Below are positions 45,496 through 57,421 of a DNA stretch of 64,000 nt, piece after piece. A program made the translations under genes and the position numbers. This DNA is from Ophiobolus disseminans (lineage: Eukaryota; Ascomycota; Dothideomycetes; Pleosporales; Phaeosphaeriaceae): the NCBI GenBank assembly GCA_010093685.1, contig MU006216.1, positions 2,908,487 to 2,972,486 on the forward strand, written 5' to 3'. Every line of letters starts with the position of its first letter. The first letter of the stretch is position 1. Below the pieces are notes generated by a model that made no database searches, had not been told where the DNA came from, and worked only from the letters and a program-made list of their open reading frames with translations.

Positions 45496-47269
45496 ATGAC
45501 CGACTCCCCTCTGCCACGGATACCGCTAGATCCGAAGGAGCAGCCCATTCTCGACAAGCTGCAGTCGATACGGACTGAGCTGGAACTATTGAAGCGTGAC
45601 CGCTCAACATATGTCAAAAGCCAGGATGTTCTGAACCTGTACGACCAGGTCATTGAGCAGGTCATCATACTCAACGAGATTCGAGAGACGAAGCGACTCG
45701 AGCAGAACAAGGGTACTTCACTGTCCAAGTCTGCAAACTCAAGAAATCACTGACGCATTGCAGTTGACTATATGCTCGACGACTGCTTTCAGCTCATATC
45801 ACTGGCCTACCTGACGGTGGGCAAGAATCATGAACCGCCAGCAGTGTATGTTCGGGATAGTACATGTCGATTATTTCTGGGCTAACGTGAGGGAATAGAT
45901 ATTCGTACATATCCACTATCAAGGTGAGCTGGTTGTGGTGACCGAGATATTCAAGCTGACAATGGCAGCGTTTGCTGGACCATCTGAAAGAAGCCATGTT
46001 CTACTCACCAAAAGACCTCGAGGCTCTATCCAAGAACCTTGCTGACTGTCGTCGCTACGTTGAGAGGGGGCAAGAGCAATACAGTCCACATCTCCTGACG
46101 CTTCTCGATGCCCGCATCAAAGTTTGCGAAGAGACGCTGGCAGAGCTCGAGCTCAACCTCTCACAACTTACTCCAGATCTGACGCCGAAATGGGAGAAGC
46201 TTGTATCTATCCTGCGGTCTTTGGCCGGGTGCAACGCTCGATCGACGGTACGCAGACACGTACTTCTCTCATTCTCCGCCGCTCACCACAGAACAGTTTC
46301 CTAACGATGAGGTCGACGGTTACCATGACGAGCTGAAGAAGGTTCAAGCAGAGCTCAAAGAGTATGGCATACTTGCATACGAAGCCACCGGAACCACAGA
46401 GGAGAAGTTAGCAGAGATGGTCGACAAGATGCAATTCACAGCTGCGCATCCCGAGCCTGCTCCAGAAGCAAAGAATCTGCTTGGAAATCTGCTACGAAGG
46501 AACCTTCTTTGGATCACTCTTATCAAGGCGAAGTATGATCTCGATGCTATGGAGAAAGAACCATCTGACAGTGAACAGGCAAGGTAGGATAGCACCGGCT
46601 TTCCAAGATGCATACGACAAGCTGCTTGCCATCCGCAACAAGCTCGAGAAACTCACTCTCACGCAAGCTTGGTCTCTACGTGAGACAGACCTTTGGGATT
46701 ACCAACGCCAGCTTGATCGTATCGACGAGTCAAGAGTCGACGGCAACTTCTTCGATGCCCTCGGCAGACCCGCAGAGATCTATGAGCAGAGGGTGAGCAA
46801 TAATTGCACCATGTAATATGTCGCGCTAACAATTCGGCAGACACTGCTCTATCTTCTGCGCAAGAGTTATGCGCTTATCTACCAACTGCTCTTGACCTCT
46901 GAGCCGGTCTCTGAAGCTCTATTACCGATATATAACCAATTGACGACTCTGCGAAAATGTCTGCTTGAGGTGAAGAAGCTTGGTGGCGTCTCTTCACCGC
47001 GGGAGCTCTACCCTTATAGCATGAAGGTATGGACGACACATTCCATATCTGCTCTACCAACTAATTCGTTGCAGTTGAACTCAATCGACAACATGCGAAA
47101 AGACGGCAAGTTCATGGTGGGCGACGAGATTCCCGATGGACAAGGGCGCGTCACGCAACTTCTCGAGGAGTGCTTCGAGCTTGCTTACGACTTGCGAAAC
47201 GACGCCGAAGATGACAGCTCCGCGGACGTGACACCGCAGAGCGAAACGCCCAACGAAGTGGCAGCATAG
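45496..47269 (+). CDS. DUF2408 / CUB1-like (UPF0662) protein
   Basis: Eight exons (45496-45712, 45764-45845, 45899-45923, 45969-46247, 46297-46532, 46579-46792, 46841-47026, 47075-47269) give 477 residues. What looks like a frameshift near 46580 disappears when a 46-nt intron (GTATGA..CTGAC..CAG) is removed. The protein is almost entirely helical: LDKLQSIRTELELLKRDRST, VEQ-type VLNLYDQVIEQVIILNEI, and the conserved AYDKLLAIRNKLEKL-LTQAWSLRETDLW segment, ending in a Ser/Glu-rich tail. The pattern matches the fungal DUF2408 family (yeast YPL260W/CUB1). Its yeast member has been linked to DNA repair and proteasome phenotypes, but the biochemical role is unsettled. Confidence 0.85.
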
Positions 47270-47415
47270 GTTGTCTGCAACGGTTCGTTCCCCCGGATAT
47301 GGCGTTCAATCTCGAGTTTCTGGGTCGGCAACTAATCACGTTCATGGCAATTGGTCATGCCCTGTTCGACTACATAGTTTCTTCGATCTGTACTTTATAC
47401 GCACGCACGGTTTAT

Positions 47416-48037
47416 CTAATCGATCTGTATTTGATTGAGTTGTTCTATCTCTGTTTCTGGTGGCGGTAATACGGGAGGGTCTGCATCTTTGAAGGTGAGG
47501 TGACTTCCATAAGATATGCAAAGTTCTTCGCCCGCAGGTATGTCCCTGAACGCCCGATAGGTGATGATGAATCGGTCTGTGTCGCGTTCCCAAACGACGT
47601 TCTGCTCGTTTGTAGCGTGGTTGAACATTGAGCCCAGCCCGAATATGACTGCTTGCGCCAGTTTTCTAACGCCGTTGGAGTCGACAAACGGCCAGTTGCT
47701 GTTCAAGACGTTAACTGGAATACCACAAAACAATGCTGTACGTACTATGTATAGTGATAGAGTGAGGTCTGCTCAATATGCTCCTTGTTCTCCTTCAGAC
47801 CAAGCACTAGCACGGGGCATACGTCTATGATAGTCTTGGCTGGTATGTCTTTTGTGGCAAAAACTCCACGACCTGCGATGCTCAGCTTGGTCGCCTCTAC
47901 GAAGTCAGGACGGTCACCAATGTTCAACCTTTCGGGGTGTCGGTTTTTATCTCCAGATCGGCACAGCGCTGGAGCGAAATGCTTCCATCCTCGTCTTCTA
48001 GAAAGATACCCATATCCGGTCCCGGTGCTGAGTTCAT
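47416..48037 (-). CDS. small SET-domain protein
   Basis: Exons 47929-48037, 47746-47896 and 47416-47698 join in phase to 180 residues. The start MNSAPGPDMGIFLEDEDGS was chosen because it opens a protein-like exon. Its intron to exon 2 would be only 32 nt (GTTGAA, CTGAC, TAG), unusually short, so this join is uncertain. The SET core is clear: GRGVFATKDIPAKTIIDVCP, the FNHATNEQN motif (SAM pocket) and AGEELCISYGSHLTF. No post-SET cysteines or other domains are present. SET proteins of this compact type are putative lysine methyltransferases; the target is unknown. It is convergent with the DUF2408 gene (146 bp) and divergent from TRAPPC13 (119 bp between starts). Confidence 0.78.
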
Positions 48038-48156
48038 AGGTCGGGTCAACTGCCCGAGCGAAATTTACGACAGGGAAGGCGCACGGGCCAAAGCGTGGGG
48101 CAGCGAATCTCGAGGGATGACGGAGCTTGAGCTCACCATCACTCCCGCGGACTTTT
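48038..48156. promoter_or_regulatory. 119-bp bidirectional spacer, SET / TRAPPC13
   Basis: Only 119 bp separate the two divergent start codons, so 5' leaders and core promoters must overlap. No element was picked out. Confidence 0.5.
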
Positions 48157-49436
48157 ATGGCGCACCAGCGCAGTCAACCTTCCATGGGCGAGTCGCTCAA
48201 GACACCACATTCGGTGAGCTTGAAGGTCCTGAGGTATGCCAAGTCTGAATGTCGAAGCATGTCGTTTACTCATCCACGCCCAGACTGTCTCGGCCGTCCC
48301 TTGCAACGCAGTACCCGCTCCCCAACTCGCAAGACCTAGGCATTTCGCCAAAGGCATCCCAAGCCTACCCCGCGCAAGACAACCCATACGGCCAGCTCGT
48401 CCTCAGTCCCGTCCTCAACCTCCCCGAGGCCTTCGGTAGCGCCTATGTCGGCGAGACGTTCGCGTGTACGCTGTGTGCCAACAATGAGCTCGACGCTGCA
48501 GACACCACCAAGGCAGTCAGTGGGGTGAGGATACAGGGGGACATGCAGACTCCCTCAAACCCCACCGGCTCGCCCCTGGAGCTGTCGGGATCTCTCCAAG
48601 ACGGCGGCGAGGACACTGTGTCACCGGCACCCGGCGAGTCTCTGCAGCGCATCTTGAGATTCGAGCTCAAGGAAGAGGGCAACCACGTCCTTGCTGTCAC
48701 AGTCACATACACCGAGACGGCGATAGGCGAGGGCAAGGCAGCCAGTGGACGCGTGCGAACGTTCCGCAAGCTGTACCAGTTCGTTGCGCAACAGCTTCTC
48801 AGTGTCAGGACCAAAGCGGGGGAAGTGACCCAGCAGGGTGGGCCTCCCAAGTATCTGCTCGAGGCGCAGTTGGAGAACATGGGCGAGGTTGCCGTCTGTC
48901 TAGAGGTGTGTGATTGCGTTCCTACCCCTGGGCTGTGGTTTACCCGGACCCGTGCCGCGTGTGTCGCACACTTCATCTATTTGGAACGCATCATCGCTTC
49001 CCCTGGTGTTGTATCAGCGCTAGGATCGTTGCAAATATCGATCACGCGTCATCTGGATCGCGTGCGGTTGTGGCCCCGGTCTTCTAAAGAGTGTTCAAAT
49101 ATCGCGCGCTACAGCTGGATTGGGTTGTTGGGAATTGCTGACACCAAACAGGCAGTCAACGTCAATGCGAAACATCCGCTCAAAGCAGTATCCCTGAACT
49201 GGGACGCCCATCCGCAAGGTATCGGCCAACACAGTGCGCCCATACTCAGTCCCCGGGACGTAGTTCAGGTGGCCTTCATTCTAGACCAGGAGTCTGGTTC
49301 TGAACAACCAGACAATGATGGACCAAACTCTGCCACAGACAACAAGAGGACTCTTGGTCAACTTGCAATACAATGGCGGGGCGCACTAGGCGATCGCGGC
49401 TCCTTGTCCACCGGGTGGCTGACCTGTCGACGCTGA
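48157..49436 (+). CDS. TRAPP complex subunit 13 (TRAPPC13, DUF974)
   Basis: Exons 48157-48233, 48284-48905 and 49152-49436 give 327 residues. Exon 1 (MAHQRSQPSMGESLKTPHSV) joins to VLRLSRPSLATQYPLPNSQ, a classic TRAPPC13 opening. The core has AFGSAYVGETFACTLCANNE, GESLQRILRFELKEEGNHVL, TFRKLYQFVAQQLLSVRTKA and YLLEAQLENMGEVAVCLE. The 246-nt second intron (48906-49151) was inferred because its in-frame translation is unlike the family, while the join VCLE-AVNVNAKHPLKAVSLNWD fits it. It could hide a small exon. The subunit belongs to the TRAPP tethering complex that activates Rab GTPases in the Golgi and in autophagy. Confidence 0.85.
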
Positions 49437-51639
49437 ATGCACTGAGGGAACAGCCGAAGCTTGTGTCACGCACGCGAAAAAATTCCGAACAGGCCCATCT
49501 GCTTGTGCCGGTGTTACGCTGGTTAGACCAGTGATGCTCGGCCCTGCTCAATGTCTGACCGACGCATGGGAATGGTCAGAATCGATCGGAATTCTCCCCG
49601 GACGCGAATCCCACATCAGCCAACGGAGCTAGATTGCGTAGACGTTGCGCCACATCTTGGACCATACACTAGGAACCGCGAATCGACCGCAGTCGTACTG
49701 CAACGCACTGCATGGATGCTCGATCGACGTTAGATAAGGTTTCCAAATTGCTTTGTGGAGTAGGTGCGATTCATTACATGGATCTACGGATCTGCGACAA
49801 GAAAAGCAACGCCGGACAGACATATCTTGAACCTGAATTTGACGATACTCTCAGCAAGAAATATCCTGCAAACACATTCGACGGCGCTAACGGACGATAT
49901 GCCTGGAGGAGCAGCTGATGCTCTTGCCGCCTACATATTAGTCTAGTTTATGGGCGTCTTGCACAGCGACCAGGTACCCCAGATGGATATGTGGGCCGGG
50001 CACCACGGCACGGACAGGCGAATGACATGGGCCCGGGCCTCCATCAGCAAATCTCACTGAACTCTATCAGGGTCCTGAGATCGACCTCGGCCTCATTCTG
50101 TCTCGGCGCAACAGTGGGATCGTGGAAATGCAGAGGTCTGAGGCCCTATACGTCAACTCTGTTTATTGCAACATTGCGCCATGTCGGCGACGAGTTTAGG
50201 AACTACCGCGCTATGATAGGCACTGGACAGGGGTTGTGCACGCGATATGCGGGAACACAGTTCGGGAATGAATATAGAGGGGAAGGTGTTGGACTTTGCT
50301 CCTTTGATGCTTCGGCAGCGATAGCTGTTCGAATATGTGGTCCTAGCATGGGCGAGATTTGGGAAGATCGCCATTGCAATAATTGCTCCGCTGCGTTTAC
50401 CCAGTGTGCATGCAGTAGCCCCAACGTCCAATCTGGAAAGCCATTTCCGCTGCAGGTACACATGGCGTCAACTTTATGGCGTGAGATACACAGATGCTGT
50501 ATGACCATATATCCAAGGTGCAATTTATGATGCGTCCGTCAGAGGCCATTACAGCCTCGCTGTGGGACGGGTACGCACAGAAACTGGCGGCCGGGGTGCG
50601 CAGTGGGTATGCATGGCACCGTGTAAGCTTCGGCCGTGCCTCAAGGCTGCGATGAGAAGCATATTGTAACCACCACTTGACACTTGACGTGCCTGCGATG
50701 CCGTCGTGGTTGCACACCCCTACAAATTCCCTGGCGCGAATGCTCGCAATGCATGCGGTCTACACCTGAAACACATGCTCCCGTCTATATATATTGCCTG
50801 CGCACACACACACACACCTCACTGTTGCGAAGCTGGCCTGTGTGCGCGCGCTCACAAGGGGTTCCCGTTCGGTTGCCGTGGTGTGCACCCCTGAAGGCTA
50901 CGCGTCCCAAAGCGGTAAGGACCAGGTCATGGCTTCCCAAACCATGCTGCGGGAGACCAGGATGGGCAGCGAAGCACGGGTGGGCGCCGTGTCTTGTGCT
51001 CTGTTTTTGGATGCGAAACAATTGATGCAGCTTGTATGGGAGGGCCATTGGGGTATGCTGGGAGCTGAGTCGCGCATGAACGGGGGATCGCAGTGCCCTG
51101 GGTCGTCGGTTTGACGGGCGAGCGACAGGCCTGGCCACGAGCGACCGAGGGCGTAAAGAGCGGGACAGTGCAGGACTAGACCTCTTTACGCAGCGATAAG
51201 GGTCGCAAGCGGGATGCATCCAGGGACGGCGTGCCAATGTGGCTAGCCCAGCGGTCTTGGACAATGGAGAGGCCGTCTCTGCAGTCTGCAGTCTGCACTC
51301 TGCATTCATTTGACTCCAGCATCCACATCACGTCCACATCCTGCTTCACCTCGCTCCCCAGTCTCCGCCTCCGCTCCCTCACTGGCGGCGCCCGTGCAAC
51401 ATCCGCATTTCTGTCACCGTCGCACAACCTCAAGCGTTCCCGCGTATAACCTGGCCTTGCGCCCTGCACTGCACGCCCGCACCGCACAAACAACCGTTGC
51501 AGGCCGGCGTCCAATCCCCAATGACCTAAGCCACGGCCACTCGAGCCCTATCACACCCAGTCACGGGCACTCGCCGCTCCTTGACAGCCATTGATCTTTT
51601 TGGATATCCTATGCCCTTGACCTAGCATTCACGACAGCC
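49437..51639. other. intergenic, 2.2 kb
   Basis: No gene found. It contains a short CA repeat at 50801-50818. The right end holds a C-rich, pyrimidine-rich leader of the DENN gene. Confidence 0.4.
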
Positions 51640-54600
51640 ATGGCACCTGCACCCTCCGCCGATGCCTCATCCGCCCCGCTCGCCGACTACTTCTTCATCT
51701 GCGGTATCGAGTCGTCGCAGGTCTACGACGAGCGCAGCCAGCCCAATGGCGCCAGCAGCGTCACATCCCCGCTTGCCTCCCCGCCAGTGGACGAGACCAT
51801 CGAGGAGGACCAGGCCCTCGAGACAGACTCGATCCGCCCAACCTCACAGGAGGGCGCAACCAATGGCGACGGCAGCCGGCGGCGGTCCGCTCGCTTTAGT
51901 GAGCATCGCACCTCGGTCGGCACAATCATTGGCTCCGACGCAAAGCAGTCGGCAAGCAATCGCAGCAGCACCACCATAAAAGGCGTCCAGCTGGTTGGCG
52001 GCTCCGGCCTCAGCGAGCAAGACTTTGAGAATGCACTGCGCAAGTTCGCCTCGGAGCGCGACAACTTCCTCGAGGAGATACAGTTTACGGCCGGCGTTGC
52101 GCAGCAGAACCGCCCCACACCCACCCGCCCGCGTCCGCGGCCGCAGCGAGTGCAGCCGGCAAACAGTGATGAGAGCGCTGGAAATCTCAGGTCTGGCGTC
52201 GGTAGCATCCGACGGCGGATATCGACCATGCAGAGCAGCCTAAAGCGACAGTCTTCGGTGGCACGACAATGTAAGTGAAACACGTCAGATTGCGTGATGC
52301 GTGATGCATGGCGTAGGGCTGCACCATGCCCCGGATTGCTTGCTTTTTGATCGACTGTATTGACATGGGTGCAGCATCTATTCGAACATCGAAGCGAATG
52401 TCGGGCTACAACTCGGTCATACCCGCGCCGCAGCCGTTTATCCCTGAGCCTAACATGCATCCTCTCCTGCGCCGATACGAGCCCGTCCTCCTGGACCGCT
52501 ACCCGCCAAAGGACATGGTGTCGGAGCTGAAACGGCGCAATCCGTTCCCCGATTACGTCCCCATGTTCGCATTCCCAAACGATGTCAGTGTGGTGTCGTC
52601 GGACGAGCGACCAAAGACCCAGTGGCACGGATTCGCCATGACCGGCGGCGACAACAACAAGCTTTACGGAATTTGCGTCATTGTTTGGCTACCCTTGAAC
52701 TCCACTGCCGCAGAGGGGCTCGAGCGCCAATGCGAGGAATGGCGGAGACTGCACATGAACCCCGAAGAGCGGGAGTTGGCAAGTAGTCTGGGAGAGCGTC
52801 TTGCGTTGGAACGTGCCAAGCTGTCCCAACTTCTCACCCAACTTCCAACAGTCGTACCCGAGTCGGAGGAGCGCGAGAACCTGGAGGACCAGATAGGAGC
52901 GGTTGAAGAGAAGATACAACTTATGACCGACCTCCTCCGTCCCGTACGGCATGGGGCGGCCTCCAAAATTGAGGGGCTGACCGACGGGGAGACTGGCCTC
53001 TGGATCCCGCGCGCATATGGTGTAATGGGGCGAGATGCCAGTCTGACGCCCTTCTGGAAAGAATGGCTAAAGGCTGTTGCCGTACCGATGACGAACGGCG
53101 CCATTCTACGGGTTCCCGCAAGCTCACCACGCATTGGCATGTGGCAACCCCTGGAGCGGTATGTGGTCAACCTATGTGCCGAGGCTCTCAGTCCCATCAC
53201 CTCCATAACTCAGGTTGAGCTGGCCGTTCGCGAACTTCGCATGTACGCTCGGAAAGAAGCAGTCAACGAGATACCTGGATCCCGTAACATTGACATTTAC
53301 GCCCTCTTCAGATGCTTATCAATTCCCAACATCGTCACACTCTTTGAGTTTGTGCTCGCAGAATCTAGGATCATTCTTCTCTCCTCTCATACAGCAATGC
53401 TCCACCTTGCAAGCATGGCCATTGTGAACTTGATCTACCCCTTCCAGTGGGCTGGTGTCTTCATCCCGATTCTGCCAGCTCGGCTTGTCCAGACCATTGA
53501 AGCGCCTTGTCCATATATCGTTGGAATCGAACGTCGTTATGAGCCCGCCGATTATCCCGAGGACGAATACGTGCTCATCGACTTGGACAGTGACTCGATT
53601 GTCTCGAATGGCCCACCCCCTCCGGCATTGCCACGACAACAGCGCCGAAAACTGATGGCTCTTCTTCAACACTCGGCTCCTCACCACACGCGTTTCGGGG
53701 TGCCTACTGGGCCTCCTGCATATGCTGTGGAAGCTTACCCCTACGACACGTTCAGCTCCGAGAACCCAAACGTCTTTTCTCACAAAGCTTATCCTTCCAC
53801 GATTCAAACCTACGTGGGTCTCAACTCGACATCCTTTGGCAGCATGGGTGGTCCACCGAGCTCAAAGCCATTAATCCACAATGCATTCCTACAATCGAGT
53901 GCTTCCAGTCGCGGCAATGACAGGCCAACCACAGCCGCCACAATGAAGACCTATGGTTCACCACCCTCGCCCAAGATATCTCCGGTATCGACGGTGTTCC
54001 CGCCAATGCCTAGCACCCCAATCTCTCGTAGCGACTCGGGGTATGCCCTGCAGGTTCAGCAACTTCGTGAGAAGCGGTCTGGACATTTTGAGACTTCTTC
54101 GCGCAGAAGTTCCTCGTTTGGGTTTGAACGGATGCCGACGATGCGAAGGCCCAGTCAGCCTTTTCTCGGACACACTTCGAGCGCGTCGACATCGTCGCTG
54201 AGCCACGAATACCATGCTGGATCATCGTACGCGCCCTCTGTGTATGCTCAGTCGACACTAGCAGCCTCCACAATCATGCCTGGCATGGCTATGCAGCCTG
54301 TCCGCAATACAGCAACGACGCAGTGGGCAGAAGGGCATTGCATGACGTGGAGACCTCATGAAGAGAAAGCTGTGTGCTCGATATGTGATGAGAAGGCGGA
54401 CGAAGGGCTCTATCGTTGCACTGGTAAGTCTGACATTATCCCATTGCGACGCACATCTAATATTCTATAGGCTGTACCACATTTGCTCATGGCAGATGTC
54501 TCGAGTCTATCTGTATTGTTTGCCCTACAGCTTTCCGACCTGATCAAGTCCGTGCATCCTTCGTTCGATGTTTCGCCAGTCTTCTATATACATATCGGCG

Positions 54601-55155
54601 CTTCCTGGTCCCTGCGACTGGTGACCGGAAAAAGGCTGGCATGGTGTACCAGTTCAAGATGGACGAGTTTGTGAAAAGCCAGCCAAGCGAGAATGTGCAG
54701 TACCTAGCTACTCTACAGCAGACACAAGGTGTGTAATACATGACTACTACTTTCATGGTAGTTGCTAACCTCAACAAGGTTTCAATGAATTCATCCACGA
54801 ACGCGAGAGTAAGCGCGCGGACGACCCTACCATTAAGCTTTTCGACGAAGTCATCCTGGCAAAACGGAACCGCGGCAAATCATCATTCTTCTATAAGTCG
54901 AAGGTTGACTTTTTGTCCGACACAACCGATCACCTCTGGCGCACGGCATCCGCCAACCCTCCCAGCTCACGCTTCCCGGGCGACTACCGTGCAGTTATTA
55001 GCCGCATTCCTGCAAAGCTCGACCCAACGCTCATGAAAGAACCTCGTGTCATCCAGGGTGTTCCACGCATCCCAATGGCAAAGGCGCGCCGCAAGCCCAT
55101 CCCATCAATGTTGGGACCCAACGGTAACGCCAACATCCAAGTACATACATCCTGA
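51640..55155 (+). CDS. DENN-domain protein with C-terminal C1 zinc domain
   Basis: Four exons (51640-52270, 52375-54423, 54471-54728, 54779-55155) give 1104 residues. Residues 1-265 are mostly disordered after LADYFFICGIESSQVYDE, which resembles a DENN-module lead strand. The uDENN part lies around 265-335 (NPFPDYVPMFAFPNDVSVV), a coiled coil at about 345-400 (LGERLALERAKLSQLLTQL), cDENN around 510-600 (IYALFRCLSIPNIVTLFEF, SRIILLSSH), then a dDENN-like segment. A Ser-rich linker leads to a C1-type zinc domain at about 865-915 (HCMTWRPHEEKAVCSICDEK, then GCTTFAHGRCLE). DENN proteins are Rab guanine-nucleotide exchange factors; the C1 domain suggests membrane lipid binding. Intact. Confidence 0.87.
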
Positions 55156-56084
55156 TCCCGATCAAACCTCATGCCCTATTCACGACGATCCGACCTACAA
55201 CATCACTCACGCCTCCCCTCCCGTTTCCTCTACCGTTTTCCCTTTTGCTTTTGCATTGTAACATACTAGCGTTGGAGTTTTGCGGCGTAGATATCCTCGA
55301 CGCCCACCGCTCATCACACAGGCTGTTTGATCTGGCCTTGCCATTGTTCTTTCTGGAAAACAACAATCTGCGGAGGCCGTTTTTGCATATTGGGTGGACT
55401 AGGATCTCAGCACAGGGGTTCAGCGGGACTCTGCGCCTTGTTCTGGGAGTCGGTCTGTTTTTCTTGCATACCTGCAACGATGAAGGGTGAAGAGTGCATT
55501 ACGGGCTTTTTATTTGGGCGGCTTGCCAGTATATTTTTGTAATGCGCTACTACCTTTTTTTCTGCATTCCACTCGTTTCTTTGGGGGGCGCTCCGCTTGC
55601 GTGCGGGTGTGCTGCGGTTACTGATCTTGTTTGTAATATATTGCTCTCTAGAGATGTGTACAGATAGGACTACGCAGCTTGAACATGCTGAAATTGCTTC
55701 TCGAGAAATGTTAACATGTTGCTGTGCGTGCACGCGAAGACGGATGACTTGCGTTTGTGTGCTTTGCAGCACAGATGCACGGAAGCGACGCAGGAACGGA
55801 AGTGTGTTCCTGACTAGCATATGTTAGCGCGGCTCCATTGGGTCTGTTATAGTGGGTCGCTTGCTTGGCGAATCTTGCCCATCCGAAGTGTCTCCTGACG
55901 GAAGCTCGACTTACCTTTGCTCTTCCACCCACGCATCTTCTAGCCAGCTCTTGCTGTCTTCCTGTCTTTACGTCCTTTTAACACAGTCACTCATTAGACT
56001 CCCACCCACACACCACACTCCTTATCCCATCCCCTTAATCCCCATAATCCCCTCCCAATACCGTCCTTCCAACCCACATCAACA
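55156..56084. other. intergenic
   Basis: No gene seen; the right end (55990-56084) is CA/CT-rich and presumably the leader of the next gene. Confidence 0.4.
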
Positions 56085-56903
56085 ATGCTCGCCCAAACCC
56101 TCTTCACGACCGCCTTCGTCGCGCTCTTCTCCTTCAGCGTCGCCGCGCCCCCGCCGGGCTGCCTCCTCGGGGCCGTCAACAGCTACTCTGACCCTGCGGA
56201 CGTCAAGGCTGTGTGCAGCGAGAAGGATGTGGCCAAGACTGTGGCGAAGTTTTGTGGGGATGCGAGTAAGGATGCGTTGAGTGCGCTGGCGGAGATTTGT
56301 TTGGAGAAGGGGGTTAAGGTTTGTAAGTATTGCGGGTTTTTTGTTTTATGGGAGGGAGGGGGGCGGATGGGGAGTTTGAAGGGGAAGTGGATGATGTGGC
56401 GATGATTTGGACAGTGATGAGGGCATGCATCTCGCTCTTCGAGATGTAGTGTCTTGATAGCTGATACAATCGTCTGGTCTTCACAAGCCGATGCAACCCT
56501 CTGCCAAAGAGTTGCGCTACGCTGTCCACTTCGGACATTGATTGCAATCGAGGAGACATTGGGAAACACGGATATGAGCACCTATGTGCTATTGCACGAA
56601 GCAATTGCTAACCCATCACTTCCAGCAACCGACGTCTCCAAGTCCTCCGGTTCAGTATCCGCTACCTCCACCGCATCCGGCAGCAAGGCAACCGCCTCTG
56701 GCAGCATCATTGTCAAGCCATCGGGCAACTCGACCGTTCCCGCCGTCACCGGTATCACCCTCAGCCCTACCGCCACTGCTGGAGGTGCTGGCGGCGCGAG
56801 CGGCACTGCGACAGGTGGAAACGCTCAGTTCACTGGCGCAGCGGGCAGGATGGAGATTGGCGCTGCTGCAGCGCTCCTGGGATTGTTCGCCATTGCTTTG
56901 TAG
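56085..56903 (+). CDS. GPI-anchored cell-wall type protein, four Cys
   Basis: Exons 56085-56322 and 56626-56903 give 171 residues. A signal peptide (MLAQTLFTTAFVALFSFSVA) precedes a compact domain with four Cys (PPGCLLGAVNSYSDP, VKAVCSEKD, KFCGDASKDALSALAEICLE). A Ser/Thr/Gly-rich stalk follows (SSGSVSATSTASGSK) and a C-terminal hydrophobic GPI signal (EIGAAAALLGLFAIAL). The layout is that of small fungal GPI-anchored proteins with a CFEM-related pattern, but only four of the eight CFEM cysteines are present. The 303-nt intron is long and may conceal a small exon. Confidence 0.75.
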
Positions 56904-57421
56904 GCGGCGATGTATATGACATCAGAAAGTTGGAGATGAGTGTAGATATGGTGGTGTAATTTGAGGGTAGAAAACTTTGTATATGTGGACGATATACTTG
57001 CATATAGACGGGGCTTTGGATATATCAATTGCATATGGTGTGATATACACCTGTCTTCGCCTGTGTCACCCCTTGGCATATGAATGTGCATTCGTGTTTA
57101 GTACATCACTGTCGCCGATGAGGCTGCATTTCGCGATGTGACTGTTCAAAGGAGAACATTTGAGTTGCTAACCCTAAAACCAAATGAGATTCCTGGTTGC
57201 TGGGAGGGTACACTAGAGTACATGTGACACATCAGAAGTCCAGACGCAGAGCTACGGCTCACTTACCCAGCAAATCTTGCCATAGCTACCCCTCACTGCT
57301 CCACTCCAACACCCAATATTACTCAACGCCTACATTTTCTCTTCGATTGTGCTTGTCCTATGGTGTCGCTTTGCACAATTGCAGTATAAATTTTTCAAGT
57401 CAGCAATTTGTTAAATCATCC
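56904..57421. other. intergenic with a TATA-like element ahead of the tRNA
   Basis: No gene seen. TATAAAT at 57385-57391 lies about 31-37 bp before the tRNA 5' end, a position at which upstream TATA elements help Pol III in some fungi. Confidence 0.4.

Noticed and set aside
46531..46590. A frameshift in the DUF2408 gene
   Set aside because: A 46-nt intron with GTATGA donor, CTGAC branch and CAG acceptor joins both frames exactly and gives the conserved family sequence.
50801..50818. CA repeat as a functional element
   Set aside because: A short simple microsatellite without further context.
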